Part shown: piece by piece, positions 8,577 to 18,216 of the stretch
Position numbering within the stretch: position 1 is the first letter of the stretch
Layout: every line of letters begins with the position of its first letter
From: Sinorhizobium alkalisoli
GTDB taxonomy: Bacteria; Pseudomonadota; Alphaproteobacteria; Rhizobiales; Rhizobiaceae
Direction: 5' to 3'
Length of the DNA stretch: 64,000 bases
Assembly (NCBI RefSeq): GCF_008932245.1
Contig: NZ_CP034909.1
Coordinates: forward strand, 3,626,235-3,690,234
Made by a program: the position numbers and the translations under genes
Notes under the pieces: generated by a model
The model's input: the letters and a program-made list of their open reading frames with translations, nothing else
Databases searched by the model: none
Told to the model about the DNA's origin: nothing

Positions 8577-9158
8577 ATGTTCGGCGTCTATCTCACCCAT
8601 CCGCAGGTCCGGATCGATCCTGAAGTTCCCGTGCCGCAATGGGGTCTTTCCGATCTCGGGCGGGAGCGCACGCGCATGACGGCCGGGCAGCCCTGGGTCC
8701 GGCTGCTCGGCCGCATCGTCTCCAGCACGGAAAGGAAGGCGCTCCAAACCGCGGCAATATTGGCGGACGCCGCGGGCATTCCCGTCGAAACCGATGAGGA
8801 GACGGGCGAAAACGATCGTTCCTCTACCGGCTTTCTTCCGCCGGACGAGTTCGAGAAGGCGGCGGACCGCTTCTTTGCCCATCCCGAAGAGAGCTTCAGG
8901 GGCTGGGAGCGGGCACTCGACGCCCAGACGCGCATTTCGAGGGCCGTCTTCTACATCCTCGAGCGGCACGACCCGACAGTGCCGATCGCCTTTGTCGGCC
9001 ACGGCGGCGTCGGCACCCTCCTGAAATGCCGGATGACGGGCACTGCGATCGCGCGCAGCGCCGATCAGCTGCCGGGCGGCGGCAATCTCTTTGCTTTCCG
9101 CCTTGCGGATCGCGCCGTCACGTGCGACTGGACCGCGATGGAATTCTGGCAGGGGTAG
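8577..9158 (+). CDS. Histidine phosphatase superfamily protein with altered RHG motif
   Basis: 193 residues with the layout of the phosphoglycerate-mutase/histidine-phosphatase superfamily: an N-terminal strand with a His, [24 protein letters not shown], and [14 protein letters not shown] with the second catalytic His. The N-terminal motif normally reads R-H-G; here it is YLTHPQV, keeping the His but losing the Arg and Gly. Activity may therefore be altered. It begins 15 bp after pmtA and ends 7 bp before pyrF, so it is probably cotranscribed. Substrate unknown. Confidence 0.75.
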   Translation: MFGVYLTHPQVRIDPEVPVPQWGLSDLGRERTRMTAGQPWVRLLGRIVSSTERKALQTAAILADAAGIPVETDEETGENDRSSTGFLPPDEFEKAADRFFAHPEESFRGWERALDAQTRISRAVFYILERHDPTVPIAFVGHGGVGTLLKCRMTGTAIARSADQLPGGGNLFAFRLADRAVTCDWTAMEFWQG

Positions 9159-9165
9159 TCTCGAC

Positions 9166-9870
9166 ATGAGCATGAATGCGCGTGACCGATTGATTGTCGG
9201 CCTTGACCTTCCGACCGTGGCGGAAGCGGAGAAGATCGTCGCGACCCTCGGCGAGGAGGTCGTCTTCTACAAGATCGGCTATCAACTCGTCTTTGCCGGC
9301 GGGCTAGAATTCGCGCGCGATCTCGCTGCCGCCGGCAAGAGGGTCTTCCTCGACATGAAGCTGCTCGACATCGACAATACGGTGGCGAAGGGCGTGGAGA
9401 ACATCGTCAAAATGGGCATGTCGATGCTGACGCTCCATGCCTATCCGAAGGCGATGAAGGCGGCCGTGGAGGCGGCCAGGGGATCCGATCTCTGCCTTCT
9501 CGGCGTCACTGTGCTCACCTCGATGGACGAGCAGGATGTGATCGACGCCGGATATGAATACGACCCGCACACGCTGGTGCTGCGCCGCGCCGAGCAGGCC
9601 CGTTCCGCCGGCATGGGCGGCATCGTCTGTTCGGCGGAAGAGGCCGGCGCCGTCCGCCGGATCATCGGCCCTGACATGGCGCTCGTGACACCCGGTATCC
9701 GCCCCGCCGGTGCGGAGAAAGGCGACCAGAAGCGAGTGATGACACCGGGCGACGCCATCCGGGCCGGATCCAGTCATCTCGTGGTCGGACGGCCGATAGT
9801 CAAGGCGCCCGATCCGCTTGCCGCGAGCCGCGCAATCCTCGCCGAGATGGCGGTCGCGCTTCCCGGTTGA
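9166..9870 (+). CDS. pyrF: Orotidine-5'-phosphate decarboxylase
   Basis: 234-residue enzyme of pyrimidine synthesis (OMP to UMP). N-terminal [18 protein letters not shown] and the catalytic block [17 protein letters not shown] (D-x-K-x-x-D type) are clear, as is the phosphate-binding end [20 protein letters not shown]. The frame is open upstream; ATG 9166 is chosen because homology begins there and it lies just after the preceding gene. A second ATG two codons later is possible. Confidence 0.95.
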   Translation: MSMNARDRLIVGLDLPTVAEAEKIVATLGEEVVFYKIGYQLVFAGGLEFARDLAAAGKRVFLDMKLLDIDNTVAKGVENIVKMGMSMLTLHAYPKAMKAAVEAARGSDLCLLGVTVLTSMDEQDVIDAGYEYDPHTLVLRRAEQARSAGMGGIVCSAEEAGAVRRIIGPDMALVTPGIRPAGAEKGDQKRVMTPGDAIRAGSSHLVVGRPIVKAPDPLAASRAILAEMAVALPG

Positions 9871-9946
9871 GCCGCACCGAAAAAACAACAGTTCAGCGAA
9901 GCCGGCGCTTGACGTTGTCCCCAATTTGCCGAAAGTAGCCACCTCC

Positions 9947-10040
9947 TGCATGTTCACTTTGCCGGGCCCAGGCAAAAAACATGCAGCAATTCAAGGTGCT
10001 GCAGCGGCCATCGCGCGCTTCAAAAGACGCGCGCGCCGTC
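9947..10040 (+). repeat. RIME-type palindromic repeat
   Basis: First palindrome CTGCATGTT..AACATGCAG (9947-9985), then the linker AATTCAAGGTGCTGCAGCGG and a second hairpin built on CGCGCGC/GCGCGCG to about 10040. Same two-block order as the copy at 17948-18060. Located between pyrF and the DUF1330 gene. Confidence 0.6.
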
Positions 10041-10071
10041 ATGCGCTTCGCAGAGCGACGAGGAGTTCGCA

Positions 10072-10359
10072 ATGGCCAAGGGATACTGGATTGCTCGGGT
10101 CGATGTACGAGACCGCGACCGTTACAAGGACTACGTAGCAGCAGCGAAACCCGCCTTCGAGAAATACGGCGCGACCTTTCTCGCCCGCGGCGGTCAGTTC
10201 CATCGCCTCGAGGGTGCTGTGCGAAACCGCAACGTGGTGATCGAGTTTCCTTCGTTTCAGGCCGCCATCGACTGCTACAACTCGCCGGAATACCAGCTCG
10301 CCGCAGCCATCCGCCAGGAGGTCGCCGATGCGGAAATGGTGGTCGTGGAGGGCGTCTGA
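10072..10359 (+). CDS. DUF1330 family protein
   Basis: 95 residues, beginning AKGYWIARVDVRDRDRYKDY, with the family's FLARGG, NVVIEFPSFQAAIDCYNSPEYQ and REVADAEMVVVEG blocks interrupted by variable residues. The fold is a dimeric alpha-beta barrel (ferredoxin-like). Biochemical role is unknown. Preceded by GAGGAG at a good distance. The length is normal for the family. Confidence 0.9.
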   Translation: MAKGYWIARVDVRDRDRYKDYVAAAKPAFEKYGATFLARGGQFHRLEGAVRNRNVVIEFPSFQAAIDCYNSPEYQLAAAIRQEVADAEMVVVEGV

Positions 10360-10489
10360 GGCACGCTACTCCGGCCTTGCTAGGGCGTGAAAATGGACGG
10401 GCAGGTGTGTGCGGATTGGCCTTCACCTCGCCCGCCGCTTGCGATATGTAGCAAGCAATCTTGCCCATGAAATCAGGAGTGCGTTTCCC

Positions 10490-11470
10490 ATGACCTTGTC
10501 CAACCTTCCGCCGCTGGTGACGATTTTCGGCGGATCCGGATTTGTCGGCCGTCATGTGGTGCGCGCGCTCGCCCGCCGGGGCTACCGCATCCGCGTTGCG
10601 GTTCGTAGGCCCGATCTCGCCGGCCATCTCCAGCCGCTCGGCAATGTCGGTCAGATCGTCTGCGTCCAGGCCAATCTGCGCTACCGCAAATCGGTGGACC
10701 GTGCCGTCGAGGGCGCCGACCACGTGATCAATTGCGTCGGCGTCCTTTTTGAAAGCGGGCGCAACAGCTTCGACGCCGTGCAGGAATTCGGTGCCCGTGC
10801 GGTCGCCGAAGCGGCTCGTGCGGCCGGCGCGACGCTGACCCATATATCGGCGATCGGTGCCGATCCGAAATCCCAATCCGACTACGCCCGCACCAAGGGC
10901 CGCGCCGAACTGGCGGTCCTCGATACCGTGCCCGAGGCGATTATCCTCCGCCCGTCTATCATCTTCGGCCCGGAGGACGGTTTCTTCAACAAGTTCGCAG
11001 AGATGGCGCGCTTCTCGCCTGTCCTGCCGCTGATCGGCGGCGGTCGCACCAGGTTCCAGCCGGTCTATGTAGGCGACGTGGCCGAGGCTGTCGCCCGCGC
11101 CGTAGAAGGGAAGCTTTCGGGCGGCACGATCTACGAGCTCGGCGGGCCGCAAGTGCTGTCCTTCCGCGACTGTCTCGAATTGATGCTGAAGACGATCGAC
11201 CGAAAGCGCTCCTTCCTGTCTCTCCCCTTCGGCGTCGCCTCGCTTCTTGGACGCATCGCCTCGCTGGTGCCCTTCATCGCGCCGCCGATCACCGCCGACC
11301 AGGTGGTGTTGCTGAAATCCGACAATGTGGTCTCCGACAAGGCGGAGGTTGAAGGACGGACGCTCGACGGCATCGGCATCGCACCCACGATGCTCGAAGC
11401 GATCCTGCCCACCTATCTGGTTCGCTATCGTCCGCAGGGACAGTATACGCGCGGCGGCCGTGCCGCCTGA
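10490..11470 (+). CDS. Complex I NDUFA9-like NAD(P)-binding protein
   Basis: 326 residues of the atypical short-chain dehydrogenase type related to the complex I NDUFA9 subunit. Rossmann glycine motif VTIFGGSGFVGRHVVRALARR is split as residues about 10-30. Later blocks are HISAIGADP, YARTKGRAE and ILRPSIIFGPEDGFFNKFA. Role in bacteria is not well established; association with respiratory chain assembly or quinone-linked chemistry is inferred from family membership. ATG 10490 is preferred to an upstream in-frame start because homology begins here. Followed by a terminator. Confidence 0.85.
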   Translation: MTLSNLPPLVTIFGGSGFVGRHVVRALARRGYRIRVAVRRPDLAGHLQPLGNVGQIVCVQANLRYRKSVDRAVEGADHVINCVGVLFESGRNSFDAVQEFGARAVAEAARAAGATLTHISAIGADPKSQSDYARTKGRAELAVLDTVPEAIILRPSIIFGPEDGFFNKFAEMARFSPVLPLIGGGRTRFQPVYVGDVAEAVARAVEGKLSGGTIYELGGPQVLSFRDCLELMLKTIDRKRSFLSLPFGVASLLGRIASLVPFIAPPITADQVVLLKSDNVVSDKAEVEGRTLDGIGIAPTMLEAILPTYLVRYRPQGQYTRGGRAA

Positions 11471-11500
11471 TCGAACCGCAGCAACAGGTGAACGCATCGA

Positions 11501-11529
11501 AGCCGCCGAAGATGTGTCGGCGGCTTTTC
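11501..11529 (+). terminator. Rho-independent terminator
   Basis: AGCCGCCGA (11501-11509) pairs with TCGGCGGCT (11517-11525) and is followed by TTTTCT. It lies about 30 bp after the NDUFA9-like gene. Confidence 0.8.
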
Positions 11530-11710
11530 TGTTGCCGGACAGCAACACCGTTGCAGTTCTGCCGCAGTCGCAAGCGCGTATGTCATTTACCCTGGATTCA
11601 GCACGTCCTGATATTGATCATGACACGGCCGGCGAATAAACAGCGCTCGCATCACGCGGCCCGGCAAACACAGCCGGCGCCAACATCACACTCGAAAGGC
11701 ATACCGTCCC

Positions 11711-11872
11711 ATGGGCAAGTCGATCGCAATCTTTTTTGCGTCTGCGGCAATGATCATTCTGGCTGGCTCGTTCATGGCACCGAGTACCGTTGCAAGCAGC
11801 AGGCAGGGCTGCACGCCCGCTTACGGCGTAGACCCGTGCACGACGGCGTCGGTTGCCTCTTCCGGCAATTGA
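11711..11872 (+). CDS. Small secreted peptide, 53 aa, two cysteines
   Basis: ATG at 11711 gives a 53-residue protein: a Lys, a hydrophobic segment (IAIFFASAAMIILAGSF), then a short hydrophilic tail with two cysteines nine residues apart (GCTPAYGVDPC) and no more hydrophobic stretches. This is the shape of a Sec-exported mini-protein, cleaved near residues 22-28. It stands alone between two terminators, with one just downstream on the same strand. No function recognised. The start has no strong Shine-Dalgarno. Confidence 0.5.
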   Translation: MGKSIAIFFASAAMIILAGSFMAPSTVASSRQGCTPAYGVDPCTTASVASSGN

Positions 11873-11946
11873 GCCGACGTTGTCCCGACCCGCTACAGCA
11901 GGGGCGACTGAGGACAGAGACATTTCTTTTTTGGCGGGGGCCAGGG

Positions 11947-11987
11947 GCCGCATGCGTTTCGAAAGGGACGCATGCGGCTTTATTTTT
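11947..11987 (+). terminator. Strong terminator between small peptide gene and uppP
   Basis: GCCGCATGCGT (11947-11957) pairs perfectly with ACGCATGCGGC (11968-11978), followed by TTTATTTTT on the plus strand. Ends the transcript of the small secreted peptide; the hairpin may also affect the end of the convergent uppP transcript. Confidence 0.85.
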
Positions 11988-11993
11988 GCGCGA

Positions 11994-12800
11994 TCATCCA
12001 AACACCCACAGGCCGATCAGCCCGGCAATACCGACGAGAATGCGCCAGATGGCGAACGGCGTGAAGCCGCGATGCGAGACGAAATCGAGCAGCGAGCGCA
12101 CGACGAATATCCCGGCAACGAACGCTGCAACGAAGCCGACAGCAATCAGGCCGATATCGTCGAAGGAAAGCGCGTCGCGGTTCGTGTAGAGATCGAGGGT
12201 GAAGGCGCCGAGCATTGTCGGCATGGCGAGAAAGAAGGAAAATTCCGCCGCCGAGCGCTTGTCCGTTCCCATCAACAGGGCGCCGGCGATCGTCGCACCG
12301 GAGCGCGAGGTTCCCGGGATCATAGCCAGGCACTGGAAAAGGCCGATCTTGAAGGCGAGTGACGGCGGATAGAGGAAGATGTCGGTGTAGCGCGGCCTCA
12401 GCGGAAGATGATCGATGACGTAGAGAATGATGCCGCCGATGATCAGCACGACGCAAATCAGCATCGGCGTCTCGAACAGGACCGATTTGATGAAGCCATG
12501 CGCTGCCGCACCGATGACGGCCGCCGGCAGGAAGGCCAGCAGAACCGAGAGAACGAAACGGCGCGCTTGCGCACTTGCTGGCAGTGCACGCACGATCGAC
12601 AGGAGTTTCTGGAAATAGACGAGCAGGATCGCGAGAATCGCGCCGAGCTGAATGAGAACAGCAAATGTATTCCCGGGCGACTTGAAACCGAGAAAATGGC
12701 CGGCAAGCAGGACATGCGCGGTGGACGAGACGGGAATGAACTCCGTGAGCCCCTCGATGAGCCCGAGAACAAGCGCGCTGATGATGGATTGATCCGCCAT
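11994..12800 (-). CDS. uppP: Undecaprenyl-diphosphatase
   Basis: 268-residue polytopic inner-membrane enzyme that converts undecaprenyl diphosphate to the monophosphate so the lipid carrier can be reused in peptidoglycan and polysaccharide synthesis. The catalytic blocks are visible: [20 protein letters not shown] near the N-terminus and [18 protein letters not shown] about residue 160. Length is normal for the BacA/UppP family. Overexpression of this family is linked with bacitracin resistance. Convergent with the small peptide gene. Confidence 0.96.
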   Translation of the reverse strand: MADQSIISALVLGLIEGLTEFIPVSSTAHVLLAGHFLGFKSPGNTFAVLIQLGAILAILLVYFQKLLSIVRALPASAQARRFVLSVLLAFLPAAVIGAAAHGFIKSVLFETPMLICVVLIIGGIILYVIDHLPLRPRYTDIFLYPPSLAFKIGLFQCLAMIPGTSRSGATIAGALLMGTDKRSAAEFSFFLAMPTMLGAFTLDLYTNRDALSFDDIGLIAVGFVAAFVAGIFVVRSLLDFVSHRGFTPFAIWRILVGIAGLIGLWVFG

Positions 12801-12969
12801 GTATGAGATATTCCTGATGTAGTGGGATTTGGGAAGAGAATTGCGATTCTCTTGTGTTTGCCACCTGAACTACCTATAGCTCCTTACAACGAGCCGTGGC
12901 CAGATGCATATGCCGCGATGCTGACATTCCCAAGACAGCTCACTCAAGACAGCTCAAAATCTTTGAACG

Positions 12970-13662
12970 ATGCCGACACTTTATCATCACCCCATGTCTT
13001 CCGCCTCGCGGTTCGTACGCCTTATTCTCTCTGAATATGGCTATCAGACGGAACTTTGCGAAGAGCAGCCCTGGGAGAACCGTCGGGACTTCCTTGTGCT
13101 CAACCCGGCCGGCACGCTGCCGGTCTATGTCGACAACAGCATGCGCGCGCTGTGTGGCGCGACGATCATTTCGGAATATCTGGACGAAACCAGCGGGATC
13201 ATGAAGCGGGACCGCCGGTTGCTGGCTGAGGATCCGTTCCAGAGGGCGGAAATCCGGCGTCTCACGGAGTGGTTCCTGCAGAAGATGGAAGCGGACGTGA
13301 CGCGACCGCTCGTGCGCGAGCGCATTTTCAAGCTGCAGATGAGGCCGGACCAGGGCGGCGGCGCACCGGATTCGAAGATCCTCCGAACCTCGCGCAACAA
13401 CATCCGCCAGCACATGAAGTATCTTTCCTGGCTTGCCGGGTCGCGCCCCTGGCTGGGCGGCGACCGCATCTCCTACGCCGATCTTGCGGCGGCTGCCGCC
13501 ACTTCGGTGCTCGACTATCTCGGCGAAATCGACTGGTCCGATTCGCCGTCCGCCAAGGAATGGTACCAGAGGCTCAAATCGCGGCCTTCCTTCCGGCCGC
13601 TGCTTGGCGAAAGGGTGCGCGGCGTCACCCCCGTCTCGCATTATGCGGATCTCGATTTTTAA
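12970..13662 (+). CDS. Glutathione S-transferase family protein
   Basis: 230 residues. The N-terminal thioredoxin-like domain reads LYHHPMSSASRFVRLILSEY and contains LNPAGTLPVYVD (the cis-Pro motif) and ATIISEYLDE; the C-terminal half is helical, with WLGGDRISYADLAAAA, the usual N-capping Asp motif. It ends 6 bp before queG, suggesting an operon. Substrate unknown. No clear ribosome-binding site precedes the chosen ATG. Confidence 0.85.
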   Translation: MPTLYHHPMSSASRFVRLILSEYGYQTELCEEQPWENRRDFLVLNPAGTLPVYVDNSMRALCGATIISEYLDETSGIMKRDRRLLAEDPFQRAEIRRLTEWFLQKMEADVTRPLVRERIFKLQMRPDQGGGAPDSKILRTSRNNIRQHMKYLSWLAGSRPWLGGDRISYADLAAAAATSVLDYLGEIDWSDSPSAKEWYQRLKSRPSFRPLLGERVRGVTPVSHYADLDF

Positions 13663-13668
13663 GGGCTT

Positions 13669-14847
13669 ATGACCATGCCTGGCAACGCTCAAAGGGCGGA
13701 AAACCAGGACAGGAAGCGACGGACGCTCACCGCCTTCCTGAAGGAGGAAGCTGCGGCCAAGGGTTTCGACATCTGCCGCATCACGCGGCCGGATGCCATA
13801 CCGCGTGCGCCGGAGCGACTGAAGGCCTTCCTTTCCGCCGGCCGTCACGGGACCATGGAATGGCTGGCAGAGACGGCGGAACGGCGCTCCGATCCGCGTG
13901 TACTCTGGGGCGAGGTCCGGTCGATCGCCCTTCTTGGCATGAACTATGGGCCCAACGCCGATCCGCGCGACATTCTTGGAAAGCGCGACCGCGGCGCCAT
14001 CTCCGTCTATGCACAGAACCGCGACTACCACGACGTCGTGAAGGGGCGGCTCAAGGAGATCGCGACGCGCTTTGCCGCCCGCTGCAGCGAGGACGTGAAG
14101 GTTTTCGTCGACACGGCCCCGGTCATGGAAAAACCTCTGGCGGAAAAGGCCGGCCTCGGCTGGCAGGGCAAGCACACCAATCTCGTTAGCCGCGACTTCG
14201 GCTCCTGGCTCTTCCTCGGCAGCCTGTTCACGACCGCCGATCTCGAGATCGACGCGCCCGAACACGACCATTGCGGTTCCTGCCGCGCCTGCCTCGACGC
14301 CTGCCCGACCGGTGCCTTTCCGGCCCCCTACCAGATCGATGCGCGACGCTGCATCTCCTACTTGACGATCGAGTACAAGGGTCGGATCGAACCGGAGCTG
14401 CGTCCGCTGATCGGCAACCGCATCTATGGCTGCGACGATTGTCTTGCCGCCTGTCCATGGAACAAGTTCGCCCGCGAGGCCTGCGAGATGAAGCTCAAGG
14501 CACGCGAAGATCTCAAGCAGCCGGAGCTCGCCTTCCTGCTGACTCTAGACGATGCCGCCTTTCGCGCCTTCTTTTCAGGCTCTCCGGTCAAACGCATCGG
14601 GCGCGACCGCTTCGTCAGGAATGTCTTGATCGCCGCCGGCAATTCCGGCGAAGAAGACCTGGTTTCCGCCTGCAAGGGCCTGGCAAGCGACGCCTCGCCG
14701 ACAGTCCGGGCCATGGCGGTCTGGGCGCTTTCCCGGCTGATGCCGAAAGGAGAATTCATCGCTTTCGCGGGCAAATGTCCGCCGGAGACGGACGAAGAGG
14801 TTGTTTCGGAATGGAAAATGGCAGGAGTGAGCCGATGCATGTCCTGA
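13669..14847 (+). CDS. queG: Epoxyqueuosine reductase
   Basis: 392-residue cobalamin- and iron-sulfur-dependent enzyme, last step of queuosine synthesis in tRNA. Two [4Fe-4S] motifs are seen: [16 protein letters not shown] (about residue 203) and [13 protein letters not shown] (about 255). The catalytic region includes [20 protein letters not shown] split by variable residues. The C-terminal part carries a HEAT-like repeat ([15 protein letters not shown]), as is common in this family. Overlaps the next gene by 13 bp. Confidence 0.94.
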   Translation: MTMPGNAQRAENQDRKRRTLTAFLKEEAAAKGFDICRITRPDAIPRAPERLKAFLSAGRHGTMEWLAETAERRSDPRVLWGEVRSIALLGMNYGPNADPRDILGKRDRGAISVYAQNRDYHDVVKGRLKEIATRFAARCSEDVKVFVDTAPVMEKPLAEKAGLGWQGKHTNLVSRDFGSWLFLGSLFTTADLEIDAPEHDHCGSCRACLDACPTGAFPAPYQIDARRCISYLTIEYKGRIEPELRPLIGNRIYGCDDCLAACPWNKFAREACEMKLKAREDLKQPELAFLLTLDDAAFRAFFSGSPVKRIGRDRFVRNVLIAAGNSGEEDLVSACKGLASDASPTVRAMAVWALSRLMPKGEFIAFAGKCPPETDEEVVSEWKMAGVSRCMS

Positions 14848-15707
14848 TCCTTGGTGCCGGCTATTCCGGCACGGCGATCGCCAAAGCCATTGCACCCGAA
14901 GCGCAATCGGTGACCGGGACGACCCGCTCGCCAGACAAGCTGCAGCCTCTGCGGGCCGACGGCATCGATCCGCTCCTCTTCGACGGAAACGCAATCTCCG
15001 CCGCGCTGGCGCAAGCGATGAAAAGGGCGACGCACCTCGTCCAGTCCATCGCGCCGGGGCAGGACGGCGACCCGATGTTCCGCGCCAAAACACCACCGCT
15101 TGCCGGGCTCCTGCCGAATCTTCGCTGGGCCGGTTATCTCTCCACTGTCGGGGTCTATGGCGATCATGGCGGCGCCTGGGTTGCGGAAGACACGGTGATC
15201 AGGCCGGTCTCGCTACGCTCGATGGAGCGCGTCGAGGCGGAGAACGCCTGGCTCGACTTCGGTGCCCGGCAGGAAATCCCTGTCGCCGTGCTCAGGCTTG
15301 CCGGCATCTACGGTCCGGGCCGCAACGCTTTCCGCAACCTTGCCGCAGGGACCGCCCACCGGATCATAAAGCCGAACCAGGTCTTCAATCGCATCCGCGT
15401 CGAGGATATCGGCGCGGCGACAGTCTTCCTTGCCGCGCACGGCCTTGGCGGGATCTACAACATCGCCGACGACGAACCGGCGCCGCCACAGGATGTCGTA
15501 TTGGAGGCCGCCCGGCTGATGGGCGTCGACCCGCCGCCGGAAATTCCCTTCGAAACCGCCGATCTCTCCCCGATGGCGCGCTCCTTCTACGGCGAAAACA
15601 AGCGTGTTTCCAATGCAAGGCTGCGAGAGGCCGGCTTCGAGCCCGCTTTCCCCAACTATCGCGTTTCACTTGCACAGTTGTGGGCATCCGGGACCTGGCG
15701 GGGATAG
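14835..15707 (+). CDS. NAD(P)-dependent epimerase/dehydratase-like (SDR) protein
   Basis: 290 residues of extended short-chain dehydrogenase type. The dinucleotide motif is [15 protein letters not shown] at the N-terminus. [16 protein letters not shown] and [12 protein letters not shown] are family blocks; the catalytic YxxxK is not obvious, as in the YeeZ-like group. Start chosen as the ATG at 14835 because the glycine motif follows five residues later. Overlaps queG by 13 bp and so is probably cotranscribed. Substrate unknown. Confidence 0.85.
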   Translation: MHVLILGAGYSGTAIAKAIAPEAQSVTGTTRSPDKLQPLRADGIDPLLFDGNAISAALAQAMKRATHLVQSIAPGQDGDPMFRAKTPPLAGLLPNLRWAGYLSTVGVYGDHGGAWVAEDTVIRPVSLRSMERVEAENAWLDFGARQEIPVAVLRLAGIYGPGRNAFRNLAAGTAHRIIKPNQVFNRIRVEDIGAATVFLAAHGLGGIYNIADDEPAPPQDVVLEAARLMGVDPPPEIPFETADLSPMARSFYGENKRVSNARLREAGFEPAFPNYRVSLAQLWASGTWRG

Positions 15708-16174
15708 TCGTTTCCCGCCGGCGCATCCCTGCGACAGTATATCCCACCTGACATAGGCGCGGCCTATCAGTTCATCCGAAAGTATAGGATTCCACCCTCG
15801 CAACTTGACTGACCTACACTGCCAACTTTCCGCCTATACTTGGGCAGCGACCACAACCATAGCGGTAGCTGGTCAAATACAACCTTCGCCGCCTGCAGCA
15901 TCTCCTCGGAATCGAAATTTTAAATTAAACGTTTTCATCGAAACAGCGGCTGACGCCGACTCAAGGCCGTCAAAGACGTTTAGGCGTTGATTTCCAAGAC
16001 CTTCTCCAATTCAACTAAAACAATTCAAACGATCTTCGATTTTTAATTTTTGCCGCTTCGCAATAATTCCTAATGGAAAGTTAAAGGTTGAAGCACGGTT
16101 TTGCCATTTTTTGCCCCAATTAGCTCGAACTGCAAGGGAAACAAATTCAGCATTCAAACCGAAGGGGGCGTCGC
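15708..16174. other. AT-rich gene-free region upstream of the RlpA-like gene
   Basis: 467 bp with no convincing gene. The part from about 15910 to 16140 is clearly richer in A and T than its surroundings, with runs such as TTTTAAATTAAACG and TTTTTAATTTTTG. It has no strong inverted repeat and no repeat of the RIME type. It is the likely promoter region of the next gene and could hold a small RNA; nothing in the sequence decides this. Confidence 0.4.
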
Positions 16175-16549
16175 TTGAAGCCGGCGAACATCAGAACTGC
16201 TGCCGCTGCAGCGTTATTCACCGTCGGGATGGGATTGATCCCGACATCCGAAACTCAGGCGGCGGGAGCGGGCTGCGGCGGCGCATCGTGGTACGCCCTC
16301 ACCTCGAAAACGGCCTCCGGCGAGAGAATGAACCCCTCACGTCTGACGGCCGCCCATCGCAGCCTCAAGTTCGGCACAAAGGTCCAGGTCACCAACAAAC
16401 GCAACGGCAAGTCGGTGGTCGTCCGGATCAACGACCGCGGTCCCTTCATTCGTGGCCGCGTGATCGACCTCTCCAAGGCGGCGGCATCGCAGATCGGCAT
16501 GGTCCGCTCCGGTACGGCCAGCGTCTGTTATCAGGTCATCAACTCCTAA
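16175..16549 (+). CDS. RlpA-like double-psi beta-barrel septal protein
   Basis: 124 residues: a Sec signal peptide ([20 protein letters not shown] onward, ending near ETQA), then one double-psi beta-barrel domain of the RlpA family, with [42 protein letters not shown] and [15 protein letters not shown] blocks. RlpA proteins bind denuded glycans at the septum, and some are lytic transglycosylases. There is no lipobox Cys and no SPOR domain here, so this is a minimal secreted form. The start is TTG at 16175, preceded by AAGGGGG. Confidence 0.85.
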   Translation: MKPANIRTAAAAALFTVGMGLIPTSETQAAGAGCGGASWYALTSKTASGERMNPSRLTAAHRSLKFGTKVQVTNKRNGKSVVVRINDRGPFIRGRVIDLSKAAASQIGMVRSGTASVCYQVINS

Positions 16550-16646
16550 CGGCCTGACTGCCGGCGTGCCCACGTGTATTCTGCGGCTTCCGTCTTGCTC
16601 TTCGATGCCTTCGCCGCTACCACGGCGAAAAAGGAGTTGATCGAAG

Positions 16647-17936
16647 ATGCGATTGGGCGGGCGGCTCTCGGGAGCCATTGAAGTTCTTGACGACATAGAG
16701 AGGCGCAAGCGCCCCGTCGCCGACGCGCTCAAGGATTGGGGCCTCTCTCATCGCTTTGCCGGCTCCGGCGACCGCGCAGCCGTCGGCAACATCGTTTATG
16801 ATGCCCTGCGCATGAAACTCTCACATGCCCATCTTATGGACAGCGACAGCGCCGTCGCACTTGCCCATGCGGTCATGTACCGCCAATGGGGCTTTAACCC
16901 GGAGAGCCTCGCGGCAGCACTTGCCGACGACAAGTTCGCGCCGGAAGCGCCGTCTTCGGAAATGATGAAGGCCTTCGCAGAGCGCCGAATCGAAAACGCG
17001 CCGCTCAATGTGCAGGGCGACATTCCGGAATGGACGCAAGCCTCGTTCGAAGAGAACTTCTCCGACGACTGGCTCGAGGAAGCCAGGGCGCTCGCGGGCC
17101 GGCCGACCCTCGACCTGCGCGTCAACACGCTCAAGGCGACGCGCGCCAAAGTGCTGAAGGCGCTGGAGCGCAGCGGCGCCGATTCGGCGGCGATCGCCCG
17201 CCATGGTATTCGCATCACCGCCGGCGAGGGCGCATCGCGCCTGCCGAACGTGACGGCCGAGATCGCCTTTCAAAAGGGTTGGTTCGAGGTGCAGGACGAA
17301 GGATCGCAGATCGTCGCCGACCTCGCCTTTCCGCAGGAGGGCGAGCAGGTGCTCGACTATTGTGCCGGCGGCGGCGGCAAGACGCTCGCCATGGCGGCGG
17401 CGATGAACAACAAGGGCCAGGTCCACGCCTATGATACCGACCGCAAGAGGCTGGCGCCGATCATCGAGCGGCTGAAGCGGGCAGGGACCCGCAATGTGCA
17501 GGTCCATGAAACCGCCGACTCCCTGGCATCGCTTGCCGGGCGTTGCGATCGCGTGCTCGTCGATGCCCCCTGCACCGGCACCGGCACTTGGCGCCGCAGG
17601 CCGGACACCAAATGGCGGCTGACACAGAAGAATCTCGAGGAGAGGCTTGCGCAGCAGGAGGAGGCGCTTGCCAGCGCTGCACAGTTTGTCCGCCCCGGCG
17701 GATGCCTGATCTACGTCACCTGCTCCGTCCTGCCGGAGGAAAACGAATCGCAGGTCTACGGCTTCTGCGAGGACAATCCGGAATTCGAGATCCTCTCGGC
17801 CGCCGATACCTGGGCGACGCTCTTCGGTACCGACAAGCCGCAGCCCTGGTCCGCCGACATGAAGACGGTGACACTGACGCCGGCGTCGACCGGCACCGAC
17901 GGCTTCTTCTTCTGCCTGATGGGTAGAAAGGCCTGA
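16647..17936 (+). CDS. rsmB: RsmB-type 16S rRNA (cytosine-C5)-methyltransferase
   Basis: 429 residues: an N-terminal NusB-like helical part and a C-terminal SAM methyltransferase domain. Motif I region is VLDYCAGGGGKTLAMA (about 236-251), the motif IV block is VLVDAPCTGTGTWRRRPDTK, and the catalytic cysteine block is YVTCSVLPEENE. These are diagnostic of the RsmB/Nop2 m5C methyltransferases. The gene symbol is given by family resemblance; the exact methylated base is inferred. Stands alone, with a palindromic repeat just downstream. Confidence 0.85.
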   Translation: MRLGGRLSGAIEVLDDIERRKRPVADALKDWGLSHRFAGSGDRAAVGNIVYDALRMKLSHAHLMDSDSAVALAHAVMYRQWGFNPESLAAALADDKFAPEAPSSEMMKAFAERRIENAPLNVQGDIPEWTQASFEENFSDDWLEEARALAGRPTLDLRVNTLKATRAKVLKALERSGADSAAIARHGIRITAGEGASRLPNVTAEIAFQKGWFEVQDEGSQIVADLAFPQEGEQVLDYCAGGGGKTLAMAAAMNNKGQVHAYDTDRKRLAPIIERLKRAGTRNVQVHETADSLASLAGRCDRVLVDAPCTGTGTWRRRPDTKWRLTQKNLEERLAQQEEALASAAQFVRPGGCLIYVTCSVLPEENESQVYGFCEDNPEFEILSAADTWATLFGTDKPQPWSADMKTVTLTPASTGTDGFFFCLMGRKA

Positions 17937-17947
17937 GGGAACCCTAT

Positions 17948-18060
17948 TGCATGTCTCCTTTAATCGACCTCGATTTAAGGACAAAGACATGCAGCAATTC
18001 AAAGTGCTACAGCGACCTTTGCGCGTCCAACGCGTCCAACAAGACGCGTGGCGCTGTAGA
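17948..18060 (+). repeat. RIME-type palindromic repeat, best copy
   Basis: Two palindromes in tandem. The first is TGCATGTCTCC..GGACAAAGACATGCA (17948-17993). The second is CTACAGCGACC..GACGCGTGGCGCTGTAG (18007-18060), joined by GCAATTCAAAGTG. The best-preserved of at least eight copies and fragments in the window. The RIME family of rhizobia is known to be made of two large palindromes. Confidence 0.75.
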
Positions 18061-18216
18061 GTCGCAAGTTCCGCGCGACCACATGCCAAGGTCGCAAATT
18101 GAAAGGCTTCTAAACTATACGCTTTGACACAAGTTTGCTTTTGGTCCATGACACCCGGGCTTTTGCCGGGGCTCAAGCCGTCTTGCGGCCGTCCCGCGAC
18201 AAGTGAAGGAGAGGTC

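Noticed and set aside
9893..11548. 551-codon minus-strand frame opposite the DUF1330 and NDUFA9-like genes
   Set aside because: It is antisense to two genes with clear family motifs and has no family resemblance of its own.
18060..18216. TTCTAAA half site upstream of the imelysin gene, as a possible Irr iron-control element
   Set aside because: Only one half of the expected palindrome is present and no RirA-type site was seen, so iron control here is not supported by sequence.
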